64,000 nt of DNA, taken from positions 1 to 64,000 of the forward strand of contig NZ_JANXNX010000115.1 in the NCBI RefSeq assembly GCF_025353885.1, read 5' to 3'. Origin of the DNA: Sphingomonas sp. Its GTDB lineage: Bacteria; Pseudomonadota; Alphaproteobacteria; Sphingomonadales; Sphingomonadaceae. This document shows, in pieces, positions 40,309 through 52,300 of the stretch. The notes beneath the pieces were generated by a model. That model made no database searches. It was not told where the DNA came from and saw only the letters and a list, made by a program, of their open reading frames with translations. Made by a program: the position numbers and the translations under genes. The stretch's first letter is position 1; every line of letters begins with the position of its first letter.

Positions 40309-40974
40309 ACGATAACCCACTCCTGGTTCATTCCTGATCAGCTCGGGGCTGGAAGGATCAATCTCCAGCTTCAGCCGCAACCCGCGAACCGCGACACGCA
40401 GATATTCGATGTCGGTCCGGTGCGCCTGACCCCATACGGTCGACAGTAACTCGGTATGCGTGATGACGCGGTCAAGATGGCGCGCGAGTTCGGTCAGAAC
40501 CCCATATTCTTTGGGGGTTAGGTGGATTTCATTGCCATCGCGCAAGACCTGCCGGGAAACGGTGTCGATAACAATGTTACGCACAGTCACCGGCCCGGAT
40601 GTCGAATTTCCCCCCGCGCGACGGCGCAGCGCCGCCCTGACGCGCGCCAGCAGTTCCTCGGTGTCGAATGGCTTCACCACATAGTCGTCGGCCCCAAGGT
40701 CGAGTGCTGCAACCTTCTCGCTGGTCGCATCACGCGCCGTCAGGACGATCAGCTCACGATCCATCGCCTTGATCAGAGGGATCAGTTCCAGGCCATCGCG
40801 GTCCGGCAGGCCGAGGTCGAGTAAGATCAGCTCGCAACCGGGCCGCCTGGCAATGACAAGAGCCTCGACGGCATTGGCCGCCTCATCGACCGCATAGCCA
40901 GCCCGTCCAAGCGCCGCATTGACCAGCCGGCGGATGGCAGGTTCATCATCGACGATCAAGATTTGTCCGGTCAC
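40294..40974 (-). CDS. kdpE: KDP operon response regulator
   Basis: ILIVDDEPAIRRLV, LGLPDRDGLELI, winged-helix C-terminus; probable GTG start overlapping the kdpD stop. Confidence 0.92.
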   Translation of the reverse strand: MTGQILIVDDEPAIRRLVNAALGRAGYAVDEAANAVEALVIARRPGCELILLDLGLPDRDGLELIPLIKAMDRELIVLTARDATSEKVAALDLGADDYVVKPFDTEELLARVRAALRRRAGGNSTSGPVTVRNIVIDTVSRQVLRDGNEIHLTPKEYGVLTELARHLDRVITHTELLSTVWGQAHRTDIEYLRVAVRGLRLKLEIDPSSPELIRNEPGVGYRLVGF

Positions 40975-43625
40975 TGGGCAGTGGCCGGCGTCACGCGACG
41001 CAGCATCGCCTCTGGCCAATCTATTTCGAAGCGAGCCCCACCATCTTCCCCATTTGCGGCCCGCACGGTCAGGCCCATGGCATCGGAAAACCCCTTTACG
41101 ATCGCCAGCCCCAGTCCCGTCCCGCCGCTCCGGTCGTCGCCCTCGACACGCGAAAACCGGAGGAAGATGTCGTTTTCACCGCCGAGCGGAAGGCCCGGAC
41201 CCTCATCGCCAACGACGAGGCGCAGGCCATTGCGAGAGCGCGTGGCCGTCACCGATATTCGACCAGAGACCGGCGAGAACTTGGCAGCATTGCTCAACAG
41301 GTTGATCAGGATATGATGGAGCATCCGGGGATCGGCCTGCACAAATGGCAGGTTGGGAGCGACGTCGAGAATAAGCTGGTGGGTCGCTAATTCGGCTCGC
41401 AGGTCCTGCGCGGCAGACGCAATCGCATCCACCAGATCGGTCGCCTCGCGCTTCATGACAAGCGCCCCCGTTTCCAGCCGGGTCATCTCCACGAGGTCGT
41501 CGAACACCCGCCGCAAACGACGCGCTTCGCTTTGCAGCAAATCCGATGTCTGGGATGATCCATGTTCGACGGCCAGGGCGTTGGCCGCAGCGACTACCGC
41601 GGTAAGCGGCGTTTTCAGGTCGTGGCCCAGAGAAGACAAAAGGGTAGCGCGCAGCTCGTCGCGTTGTTTGAGCGCGTCAACCTCCCACGCATTCGCTTCG
41701 ATCTTTAGCCGCTCATGGGCCAGTGCCGCCTGTCCGATGAGCGTTGAGAATAATATTCGCTTTTCCGTCGGCACCGGGTCGCCGGAGGTGGAACGCGCGA
41801 TACCCAGCACCCCCAATGTCCCCAGCGCCGTTATCAGCGGGTGAAATTGCCAGTCAGAGGCATTCAGTGTCTCGCTGTCGCGGCCCGACACGGTCCCCTG
41901 GTCGAAAGCCCATTCGGCGGCAGCAATGTCGACGGGGCCGAGCGATGGCTCATGGGGGCTGGCGCTAGTGACTTGCAGGGGCGAAGTTCGGCTGGTGAAC
42001 AATACGGTCGATACATCGAGCAAGGCGGAGATTTCTTCGCAAACTGCGTCCGCCGTGCCCTTTCCATCCGAGACCCCGGCCAGACGTTGCCCGAATGCGG
42101 CCAGTGCGGCATTCTCGGTCGCGGTGCGAGCACCGATCGTCGCCTCGCGCTTTAACCTACCTGTCATCTGACTGGCGATTGTGCCGACCATCACGAACAC
42201 GAGCAGCGTCACGACATTTCCGGGATCGCTGATCGTGAGGGTGTAAAGCGGCGGCAGGAAAAAGAAATTATAGGCGAGGGCGGCCGCAAAACTGGCGAGT
42301 AGGGATGACCGCAAGCCGAATAACGTTGCCGTGGCGATAACCGGGATAAGGTAGATAAGGTCGATTGAATTTGCTCCGACAAATGGCCTCATCAGAGCGG
42401 CCAAGGCGGTCGTCAATGCGATCAGGCCGAGGCTGCCGCCAAACCCGCGTATCGACCCCTTGCGTGTGACGGCGACATCTTCAGGCGGTGGAACGCCGTC
42501 GCTGACCGGCACGACATGGATCGCGACACCATCGAGTTGGCGCACGAGGTGGTCGACCACCGATCCGTGACGTAGTTCGAACCACCAGCTCCGGCGCGAT
42601 TTTCCGATCACGATGGCCGTGGCTCGGGTCTCGATGATGTGCGCGCATAGCCCGGCCAGAACGGTGCGAGCCGGGACAGTGACGATCGTTGCGCCCAATG
42701 CTGCGGCCAGCTTCAACGCGCCTGCCATGCGCTCGCGCGAAAGCGGGCCGAGTGTGGCGGTTCGCGGGGTTTCCACATTCACCGCCGTCCATGGCGCTCG
42801 CAATGCGTCGGCAAGGCGCTTGGTGGCCCGGATCAGTGCTTCGCTACCGGGTTGGTCGCCGACCGCCACGACCACCCGTTCGCCGGCTGCCCAGTTTCCG
42901 CTTTCTCCGGCCAGACGGATATGGTCGAGCATTTGCAAGTCGATTGCCTGTGCCGCCCGGCGCAGGGCCAGTTCACGCAAAGCGGACAAGTTCGACTTTG
43001 AGAAGAAATGCCCGAGCGCGCGCGATGCCTCGTGCGGGACGTAAACCTTGCCGTCCTTCAACCGCTCGATCAGTTCGTCGGGCGGAAGGTCGACGATCTC
43101 GATTTCGGCATCGTCGAGCATTGCGTCCGGCACCGTCTCGCGCACCCTGACGCGGGTGAAACCTGCCACGACGTCGTTCAGGCTTTCGACGTGTTGGATG
43201 TTGAGGGTCGTTAGGACGTTTATCCCGGCGTCGCGCAATTCCTCGATATCCTGCCAGCGTTTAGGGTGGCGACTGCCGGGGACGTTGGAATGCGCAAACT
43301 CGTCCACAAGAGCGACCGTCGGGTGGCGCGCCAGCAGCGCGTCAATGTCGAATTCGTGAAGTTTTTGCGCGCCGTAGGTCACCGCGCGGCGGGCGATGAC
43401 CTCGAAGGGCGCCACCAGCGCCTCCGTCTCGGGGCGGCCGTGGGTCTCGATAAAGCCCACGACCACATCGGTGTCGCCGCGAAGCATCTCGGCTCCCTCC
43501 CGCAGCATTTCATAGGTCTTGCCGACTCCCGGCGCGGCACCCAGGAATATCTTCAGCCGTCCACGCGCTTCCCGCTTTGCAACTTTCAGCAGTGCTTCGG
43601 GTGTCGGGCGGGGCAGGTCACTCAC
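40971..43625 (-). CDS. kdpD: KDP operon sensor histidine kinase
   Basis: GRLKIFLGAAPGVGKTYEML, USP-like and TM region, SLGHDLKTPLTAVV H-box. Confidence 0.95.
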   Translation of the reverse strand: MSDLPRPTPEALLKVAKREARGRLKIFLGAAPGVGKTYEMLREGAEMLRGDTDVVVGFIETHGRPETEALVAPFEVIARRAVTYGAQKLHEFDIDALLARHPTVALVDEFAHSNVPGSRHPKRWQDIEELRDAGINVLTTLNIQHVESLNDVVAGFTRVRVRETVPDAMLDDAEIEIVDLPPDELIERLKDGKVYVPHEASRALGHFFSKSNLSALRELALRRAAQAIDLQMLDHIRLAGESGNWAAGERVVVAVGDQPGSEALIRATKRLADALRAPWTAVNVETPRTATLGPLSRERMAGALKLAAALGATIVTVPARTVLAGLCAHIIETRATAIVIGKSRRSWWFELRHGSVVDHLVRQLDGVAIHVVPVSDGVPPPEDVAVTRKGSIRGFGGSLGLIALTTALAALMRPFVGANSIDLIYLIPVIATATLFGLRSSLLASFAAALAYNFFFLPPLYTLTISDPGNVVTLLVFVMVGTIASQMTGRLKREATIGARTATENAALAAFGQRLAGVSDGKGTADAVCEEISALLDVSTVLFTSRTSPLQVTSASPHEPSLGPVDIAAAEWAFDQGTVSGRDSETLNASDWQFHPLITALGTLGVLGIARSTSGDPVPTEKRILFSTLIGQAALAHERLKIEANAWEVDALKQRDELRATLLSSLGHDLKTPLTAVVAAANALAVEHGSSQTSDLLQSEARRLRRVFDDLVEMTRLETGALVMKREATDLVDAIASAAQDLRAELATHQLILDVAPNLPFVQADPRMLHHILINLLSNAAKFSPVSGRISVTATRSRNGLRLVVGDEGPGLPLGGENDIFLRFSRVEGDDRSGGTGLGLAIVKGFSDAMGLTVRAANGEDGGARFEIDWPEAMLRRVTPATAQ

Positions 43626-44212
43626 TTGGATGTTTTAGCAGATAATCCGTCGATCTGTCGATTGAGCATCAGGACGTTTACATGGGCGTCGCCGATCAGG
43701 CCAAGCGCCGGAAAGGCGATAGCGTGCTCGACCTGTCGATGAAGCTCCGTTGCAGGCATGTTCCGCGCCTTGGCAATACGGCCGACTTGAGAAAAAGCCG
43801 CCTCCGGGCTGAGGTCAGGATCGAGCCCGGAAGCGGAAGTGGTGACGAGGTCGGCCGGAAGGGGCCCCGCCATTCCCTGTACGCGAGCCTCAGCGACCCG
43901 GTTCGCGATAGCATCACGCAAATCCTTTGATCCGGGCGCGAGGTTGGTCGCTCCCGATGCGCTGGCGTCGTACCCCTTGCCAGCGGCAGAAGCCCGAGGG
44001 TGGAAATAGCGTGCGCCAACAAATCCCTGGGCGATCAGCTCGGAGCCGACGACTGTGCCATTGGCAACGATCAGGCTGCCGTTGGCTTGGACCGGAAAGG
44101 CGACCTGCCCGAGCCCGGCAATCAAGGCGGGATAGGCAAGGCCGGTGATGCCCGCGAGCAGCAGGAGGATCACGACGGCAGGACGGATAGCGGTACGGAT
44201 TTCTGTCAACAT
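43622..44212 (-). CDS. kdpC: K+-transporting ATPase subunit KdpC
   Basis: GLAYPALIAGLGQVAFPVQANGSL, QGFVGARYFHPRASAAGKGYDASASGATNLAPGSKDL. Confidence 0.95.
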   Translation of the reverse strand: MLTEIRTAIRPAVVILLLLAGITGLAYPALIAGLGQVAFPVQANGSLIVANGTVVGSELIAQGFVGARYFHPRASAAGKGYDASASGATNLAPGSKDLRDAIANRVAEARVQGMAGPLPADLVTTSASGLDPDLSPEAAFSQVGRIAKARNMPATELHRQVEHAIAFPALGLIGDAHVNVLMLNRQIDGLSAKTSK

Positions 44213-44223
44213 GTTGATTATCC

Positions 44224-46245
<2,022 letters not shown>

Positions 46246-46256
46246 TTCAAATACCC

Positions 46257-47960
46257 TTAAAGGACGGTGCCGGCGGCGATCTGCGCCTGGTCGGCAATCG
46301 GTCCGAGGACGAGTGCGGGCAGGAATGTCAGTCCGCCGACGATGACGATGACGGCCATGAGCAAGCCGATCCACAGCCCCCCGGTGGTCGGGAAAGATCC
46401 CGCACCTGCCGGGATGCGCTTCTTGGTGGCGAGACCGCCTGCGATGGCGAGGACGGGCAGGATCACCCCGAAGCGCCCGACGAACATGGCCAAGGCAAGC
46501 AGCAGATTATAAAAGGGTGTATTGCCCGTCAGCCCGCCGAAAGCTGAGCCGTTGTTCGCAGTCGCGCTGGTGAAAGCATACAGGATTTCGGAAAATCCAT
46601 GTGGCCCCTTGGCAAGCGGTCCCGCCAGCCCGGCGGGCAAGACGCTCGCCACCGCCGACAGGGCGAGGATCATCAAGGGCGGAATGACGATGGCGATGAC
46701 AGCCAGCTTCATTTCACGCGCTTCGATCTTTTTGCCGACATATTCGGGGGTCCTGCCGACCATCAACCCGGCGATGAACACCGCGAGAATACAATTGACC
46801 AGTACCGCATATAGTCCCGACCCGACCCCGCCGATCACCAGTTCGCCAAGCTGCATGTTAAACATGGCTATCATCCCGCCGAGCGGCATCAGGCTGTCAT
46901 GCGCCGCGATTACGGCCCCGGTGGACGTTGCCGTGGTTATCGTCGCGAACAGCGCGGAGGTCGCGACGCCGAAGCGAACTTCCTTTCCCTCCATGTTGCC
47001 GCCGACGATGCCGAGAGCGTGGTGGATGGGGTTGCCCGCCGCCTCTGCGCCATAAGTGACCGCGACACCGCCGACGAGCAGCAATAGCATGGCCGCCAGA
47101 ATCGCATAACCCTGGCGGATATTGCCTACCGCCTTGCCGAAGGTCAGCGTCAGGCCGGCACCGATCACGAGTATGCTGAGCATCTGGATGAAATTGACGA
47201 CGGCACTAGGATTTTCAAAGGGATGCGCTGAATTGGCGTTGAAGAATCCGCCACCGTTCGTGCCCAGCATCTTGATCGCGAGCTGCGACGCGACCGGTCC
47301 CAACGTCAGAACCTGCTTTGTCCCTTCGACCGTCGTGGCTGTTGCCGAAGCGGCAAACGTCTGTGGCACGCCGAGCGCCACATAGACTACGGCAAGGATG
47401 ATCGAGATAGGCAGCAGCAGATAAAGCGTCGTCCGGGTCACATCGACCCAAAAATTGCCGATCCCCATTCCTTGCTTGCGTGCAAACCCACGAATGAGTG
47501 CGAACGCGACTGCGATACCCGTGGCTGCAGAAAAGAAATTCTGAACGGTAAGGCCAAGCATCTGGGACAGGTGCGATAGCGTGCTTTCTCCACCATAATT
47601 CTGCCAGTTGGTATTCGTGACGAAACTGACCGCCGTGTTGAACGCCAGATAGTTTTCCACCGCCGGTAAGCCTTGCGGATTGAGGGGCAGGACGCCCTGA
47701 AGCTTCAAGATCGCGAAGAGCATGGCAAAGCCTGCAATATTGAAAACCATCAGCGCACAGGCGTAGCCGACCCAGCTTTGATCCTTGTTCGGGTCGATCC
47801 CGGCAAGTTTGTATAATCCCGTCTCGATCAAAACGAGCGGACGGGCAAGTGGCATCTCGCTACCGCTATACAGTGAATACATCCATGATCCCGCAGGCCG
47901 CGCCAGCGCAACCGTGACTGCTATGAAAAGGAGGATCATCCCCCAGCCGATAAGTGTCAT
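46257..47960 (-). CDS. kdpA: K+-transporting ATPase subunit KdpA
   Basis: [38 protein letters not shown]. Confidence 0.96.
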   Translation of the reverse strand: MTLIGWGMILLFIAVTVALARPAGSWMYSLYSGSEMPLARPLVLIETGLYKLAGIDPNKDQSWVGYACALMVFNIAGFAMLFAILKLQGVLPLNPQGLPAVENYLAFNTAVSFVTNTNWQNYGGESTLSHLSQMLGLTVQNFFSAATGIAVAFALIRGFARKQGMGIGNFWVDVTRTTLYLLLPISIILAVVYVALGVPQTFAASATATTVEGTKQVLTLGPVASQLAIKMLGTNGGGFFNANSAHPFENPSAVVNFIQMLSILVIGAGLTLTFGKAVGNIRQGYAILAAMLLLLVGGVAVTYGAEAAGNPIHHALGIVGGNMEGKEVRFGVATSALFATITTATSTGAVIAAHDSLMPLGGMIAMFNMQLGELVIGGVGSGLYAVLVNCILAVFIAGLMVGRTPEYVGKKIEAREMKLAVIAIVIPPLMILALSAVASVLPAGLAGPLAKGPHGFSEILYAFTSATANNGSAFGGLTGNTPFYNLLLALAMFVGRFGVILPVLAIAGGLATKKRIPAGAGSFPTTGGLWIGLLMAVIVIVGGLTFLPALVLGPIADQAQIAAGTVL

Positions 47961-47973
47961 TGCGTGCGCTCCC

Positions 47974-48063
47974 TCAATATCGTTCGGGACGTGCGAGCAC
48001 GGCCAGCAAATAGAAAAGCACGATTGCGGCGACGATCGCGCCGAGCAGAAGATCGATGGGCAT
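47974..48063 (-). CDS. kdpF: K+-transporting ATPase small subunit KdpF (29 aa)
   Basis: Reverse-complement translation [29 protein letters not shown], directly upstream of kdpA; absent from the ORF track. Confidence 0.88.
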   Translation of the reverse strand: MPIDLLLGAIVAAIVLFYLLAVLARPERY

Positions 48064-48075
48064 TGGTCCGCCTGT

Positions 48076-48219
48076 CGTTAAGTCAGGCGTCACCCATGGC
48101 CGAAATGGACGTTAAGGTTCGCGGTGGATTGCCCGGCTCCGGCGTAAAGAAACCGTAAAGCCAGAAGCGCGCGACCATAGAACGCGGCGTTAAGATTTGT
48201 TTGACAACAGTCCGTTAAG
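48076..48219. repeat. Four copies of CGTTAAG (48076, 48110, 48188, 48213) plus two CGTAAAG in the kdpF/PilZ intergenic region
   Basis: Exact 7-mers on the + strand within 144 bp. Confidence 0.6.
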
Positions 48220-48258
48220 GCAGGCCCAGCGGGGAATGTATAGCCCCGGGGAACACAC

Positions 48259-48621
48259 ATGGTATCGAATGTCCAACGGCTTGAAGCACCTTTAATCGAC
48301 CCCATCAACCGTCGGTCGTCTCCCCGCGTTTCGGTGTTGGTGGCCCAAGCCAGCGTGCGGAAGTTCAGCGAACAGCCAACCGAAGCCGTTCTTGGCGACC
48401 TGTCCATCTATGGCTGCAGAATTCAATCACCCCTCGAACACAGTGCCAATGAGCGCGTCTGGCTGCGCTTTTCAGGAACCAATCCAATCCACGCTACCGT
48501 TGTCTGGAGCGACAAGGGATTTGTTGGCTGCCGGTTCGATGTTCCGATCGCGAACAGTCTTTTTCGATCGCTAACGCTAGATGGCACGCCACAACTGAAA
48601 ATTGCCGAAATCACACGCTGA
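48259..48621 (+). CDS. PilZ domain protein
   Basis: NRRSSPRVSVLVAQ, DLSIYGCRIQSP, VWSDKGFVGCRFDVPI. Confidence 0.8.
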   Translation: MVSNVQRLEAPLIDPINRRSSPRVSVLVAQASVRKFSEQPTEAVLGDLSIYGCRIQSPLEHSANERVWLRFSGTNPIHATVVWSDKGFVGCRFDVPIANSLFRSLTLDGTPQLKIAEITR

Positions 48622-49085
48622 GTGGGATAATCCGGCAGTCTTAGTTTGCCAACTGGCCCAACATTTCGGACCAGCGTGCGTCCAGATCCTTGCTGACCCC
48701 GTGTCTTGACGAAACGTTGAAAAAAACGGTCGCTGGATTTGAACATCAACATGCAATCTCGCGCTGACCATGCCCACAGTGCCAGTCAGCAAAAAGATGT
48801 TCTCGCGATGCTGTAACGCCGTCATTTTCGTCGCCATGAACGCGTGGTCGAAGGCCTCCATCCGGCTTTTCTGCTGGTGAAAGAAAGATGGGCCTGTCGC
48901 AGCCGCACAAAGCCCGACGGCAGGCGTCCGATACTTGTTATTCTGTTGCCGGGTGATGGTTGCCGCCTCCTTATCAAAGGTAGGAAGATCGAAGTATCTT
49001 CGATGGCCCGTTTGCGCAGAACGGCAAACGGCTTCCGGTGACGGATAACCATATCGGCGTTTACCCGGATCGTCACCCTGCAGAA

Positions 49086-49262
49086 TCACTCGTCTTGTTC
49101 ATGGGCTTTCTCGCCGAGATCATTCGGGCCGCCGATTGGCTGCCCCGAAACAATTAGCCCTACGTCATTGTCCGCGGTCAAACCCGCCGGACCCATCTGG
49201 TTTGCGACCTTATTTATGGTTCCCTCATCTTCGGCGGTCGTGTTATTATCGTCAGGAGTCAT
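49086..49262 (-). CDS. Small acidic hypothetical protein
   Basis: 58-aa ORF MTPDDNNTTAEDEGTINKVANQMGPAGLTADNDVGL...; composition only. Confidence 0.35.
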   Translation of the reverse strand: MTPDDNNTTAEDEGTINKVANQMGPAGLTADNDVGLIVSGQPIGGPNDLGEKAHEQDE

Positions 49263-49345
49263 GGAAATTACCTTGCTGCCGTAACGAAGCATCAATTCAC
49301 GGCCGTTCGATGAGTTCCCTGGGAGGGCGATCGTTGTAGGCCGCC

Positions 49346-52300
49346 TCAGCGGCGCGACGATCCCAGGCCCAGCCCGGACAAGCTTTTCTGGTCGAACTTG
49401 AAGCGCAGGGTCACATAAGGTCCCGAACGGGTGTAGCGTGCATCGTTATAGTCGCGGTCATTATAGCCGACAATATTGTAGCCTACCGAAATATAGCCAT
49501 TCTTGAACGGAGCAATGCCAACTGCCGGGCCACCGGAATAACTGATGGCCCGTCCTGCAGCGCTTTCGCGGACAGTTCCCGACACGCCCAGGTCGATCTT
49601 TTCAGACAGGTCGAACTTGATGTCCGCACCGACGACATTCGACCAGCCGGTCAGGTCGTCGCTGTCGTAGCGATCGGCCACATATCGGCTGCCCCAAAAC
49701 AGCGACAATTCGCTGCGACCGAGATAGCGGCCTTCGCTTTTCGTTGTGGGCGACCAATTGACGCTGAGGCTGTTGATAATCCGCCGAGAAACAGCATCAC
49801 CGGTGATCAGCAACACCGAACCTATCGCATCGTTTTGCCCCGCGACCGCGTTCGAAACCTTGTCGCTGCGGAGTTCCAGCTTTTCGAGCCACGCGAAGCG
49901 GCTGTTGTCGGGGCGATTGGCCCAGCTGACCGCGAGCGCCGCAGACTGGGTGGTCGGACCGGCATTCTGTTTGGCGCGGAACCAGCTTGCAGTCGCTCCC
50001 AAGGCGCGACCCTCGCCCAGCGTGCGAAGCATCGACGTGGTAATGCCATAGCGATCGGAAAGGTCGCCGTTGCGATATTCGGCGCGACCGTTCCAGCTCC
50101 AGCGATCGCCGCGATACGTTGCGCCGCCGGTGACAGCGGTGAAATCTTCGGTAATCGTGTTGTTGATGCCCAGAAACCCGCCACTCGCGACCGGCTGATT
50201 AACGTTTAACACGCGTGAGGGATCGATCCCACCGAGGGTCTTGTTGCCGTCGAGCGTGAAATCCACAGTCCAGCGTTTGCCAATCGGCAACGACTGGGCA
50301 AGGCCGTAGGCGGCGTAGCTGCGTGGTCCGTATTCAGCGACATCCTGGCGATTGGCCGTCGCGACCAGACGTCCGCCCGCCCATGGCTTGAGGTCGAAGC
50401 CAATGCGCGCCGTCCGCGCATCGACCGACTTGCCGCTGGCGATTTCGTACGAGCCGATCAGAGTTACCGCCGACGTCACCGCAAAGCGTGCCGTGGCAGT
50501 GTGACGCGCAGGAAAATCGACGCTCCGGCTCACGCCGCCGGGTGCGAATTCGGTTTGCGCGTCCAGTTCCAAGCGATTGTTGAAAAGCTTTTTGGTGGCA
50601 CCAAGCTGGATGATCGTCGAATTGGCGGTCGTTCCATCCACGAGGCGATCGTTGGCAATCGTGACCCCGGCACGCAGGTCGAGGGCCTTGGTTCGATATT
50701 CGACCTTCGCGAGCCCCGCGTTGCGACGGGCGTCGCTGCCAAGCTGGATTTCCTGCCATGCGCTCCCGACCAGCGACAGTTCGGGCGAAATGCGCAGGCG
50801 GCCATCAGCCCCGAACTTGCGCGTGCCGACTTCCGAAGCATTTTGCTGGCCAACACCAAAGCCCGCCTGTTGTTCGCGCGCATAGGCGAAGATGTCGTAC
50901 TTCGGACCGTGATGCTCGGCCTCGACAAGCCATGCGGTCGATGCACCGGCGCTTGCGACATTCGATCCTGGCCGAACCTTGTTGCCGCTGCCCGCAAATT
51001 CTGCACGGATTTCGGTCGAGGCCGAAGGTGTATAGCGAACATCGACGCCACCGACATTGGTGCGCGCGACGTCGTCTTCGTTGTGAATGCCGCTGGCGCC
51101 GACCGTCAGTGTCTTGGCGCTGTTGGTCCATGATGCACGGCCACCGGCGTTGGTGACACGCTGGGCGACGCCATCGACTTCATAGTCAGCGACGATGAAC
51201 TGCGGGTCGAGCAGCGACGAGCGGCTCACCACTGGCGAACGGAACGTTAGTGTGCCCGAAACATAGTCGATGTCGTAATCGATGTGCCGCGTCAGGACCT
51301 TGCTCTCGATGATCTTGTCCGAACGCAGGCGGTCGCGAACTTCGATCGTGATCTTTTCGCTGTTCGGCAAGATGTCGCGCGCCGCCAGACCATAGGGACC
51401 GCTGAGGCCGTTCCCCTGGATTTCCTGGCGACGATGCCGATAGGGCGTGTCCGAGGCGAACGCGGTCGCGGCCACATGTTCCGACCGATACTGCGCCTTC
51501 AGACCGTTGAAGGTGCGGACGTAACGCGTGAGCTGGGGTTCGGCCATGCCGGTTTCATAGTCACCGAACAGCGCATAGAACTGCGGCCGTTCGAGGCGAA
51601 CGTATAGCTTGCGGATCGATGCGGCGTCGTAGCGACGCTCGCTGCGGTCGGCATAGACGGTGTAATAAGCCTGCGGATCGAGCGTGCCGCCGAACCGGGT
51701 CTGGTCTTCGTGCTTGGCGCTGTCGTAAGACAGTGTCAGCAGCCATTTGCCCTGGATCTTGCCCTTTGCATAAAGCGCCACGCGACCGCTTGTCAGCCAC
51801 TCGTCCGACCCCTTGCCGAGTTCTTCGAGACGACCCTTCACGGTGTTGAAGCCAGCCGTTCCCGAGGCAAAGCCAACGACAGTCCACGGACGATCTCCCG
51901 GCGTTAACCAGGTGTCGATCCGCTGCGAACGGGTCACTTCGCCATCGCGAAAGGGCAGGGTCAGCGTCAGCGTGCCCGAAGCCGTCGTTGGCTCCAGTTC
52001 GATATAGGCGACGCCGTCGTCCCCGTGGACATGCCAGACCGGGCGGGCGCGTTCCAGACCGGCGAGCTGGCGGGCTTGCTGGGCGTCGGCTTCAACGGCG
52101 GGATAATAAGGGGCGGGCACGCTGAAGTCGCCGACCAGACCGTGATGGATCGGCTTGCCATCGCGATCGGTCAGGCGAACGGCGATTACGGGCCGGGTCA
52201 CGCCGTCTGCCACCAGCGACGAGCGGTCGCGCAGAAATTCGGCGTGGAGCGGGCTTGCCGAGAAGTGGACGTCGCGGGACAGGTGCTCGACCACCGTTCC

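Noticed and set aside
48577-49089. 170-aa minus-strand ORF between the PilZ gene and the DUF11 cluster
   Set aside because: No recognisable motif, odd composition, overlaps the PilZ 3' end; could be degenerate sequence but not supportable as a gene.
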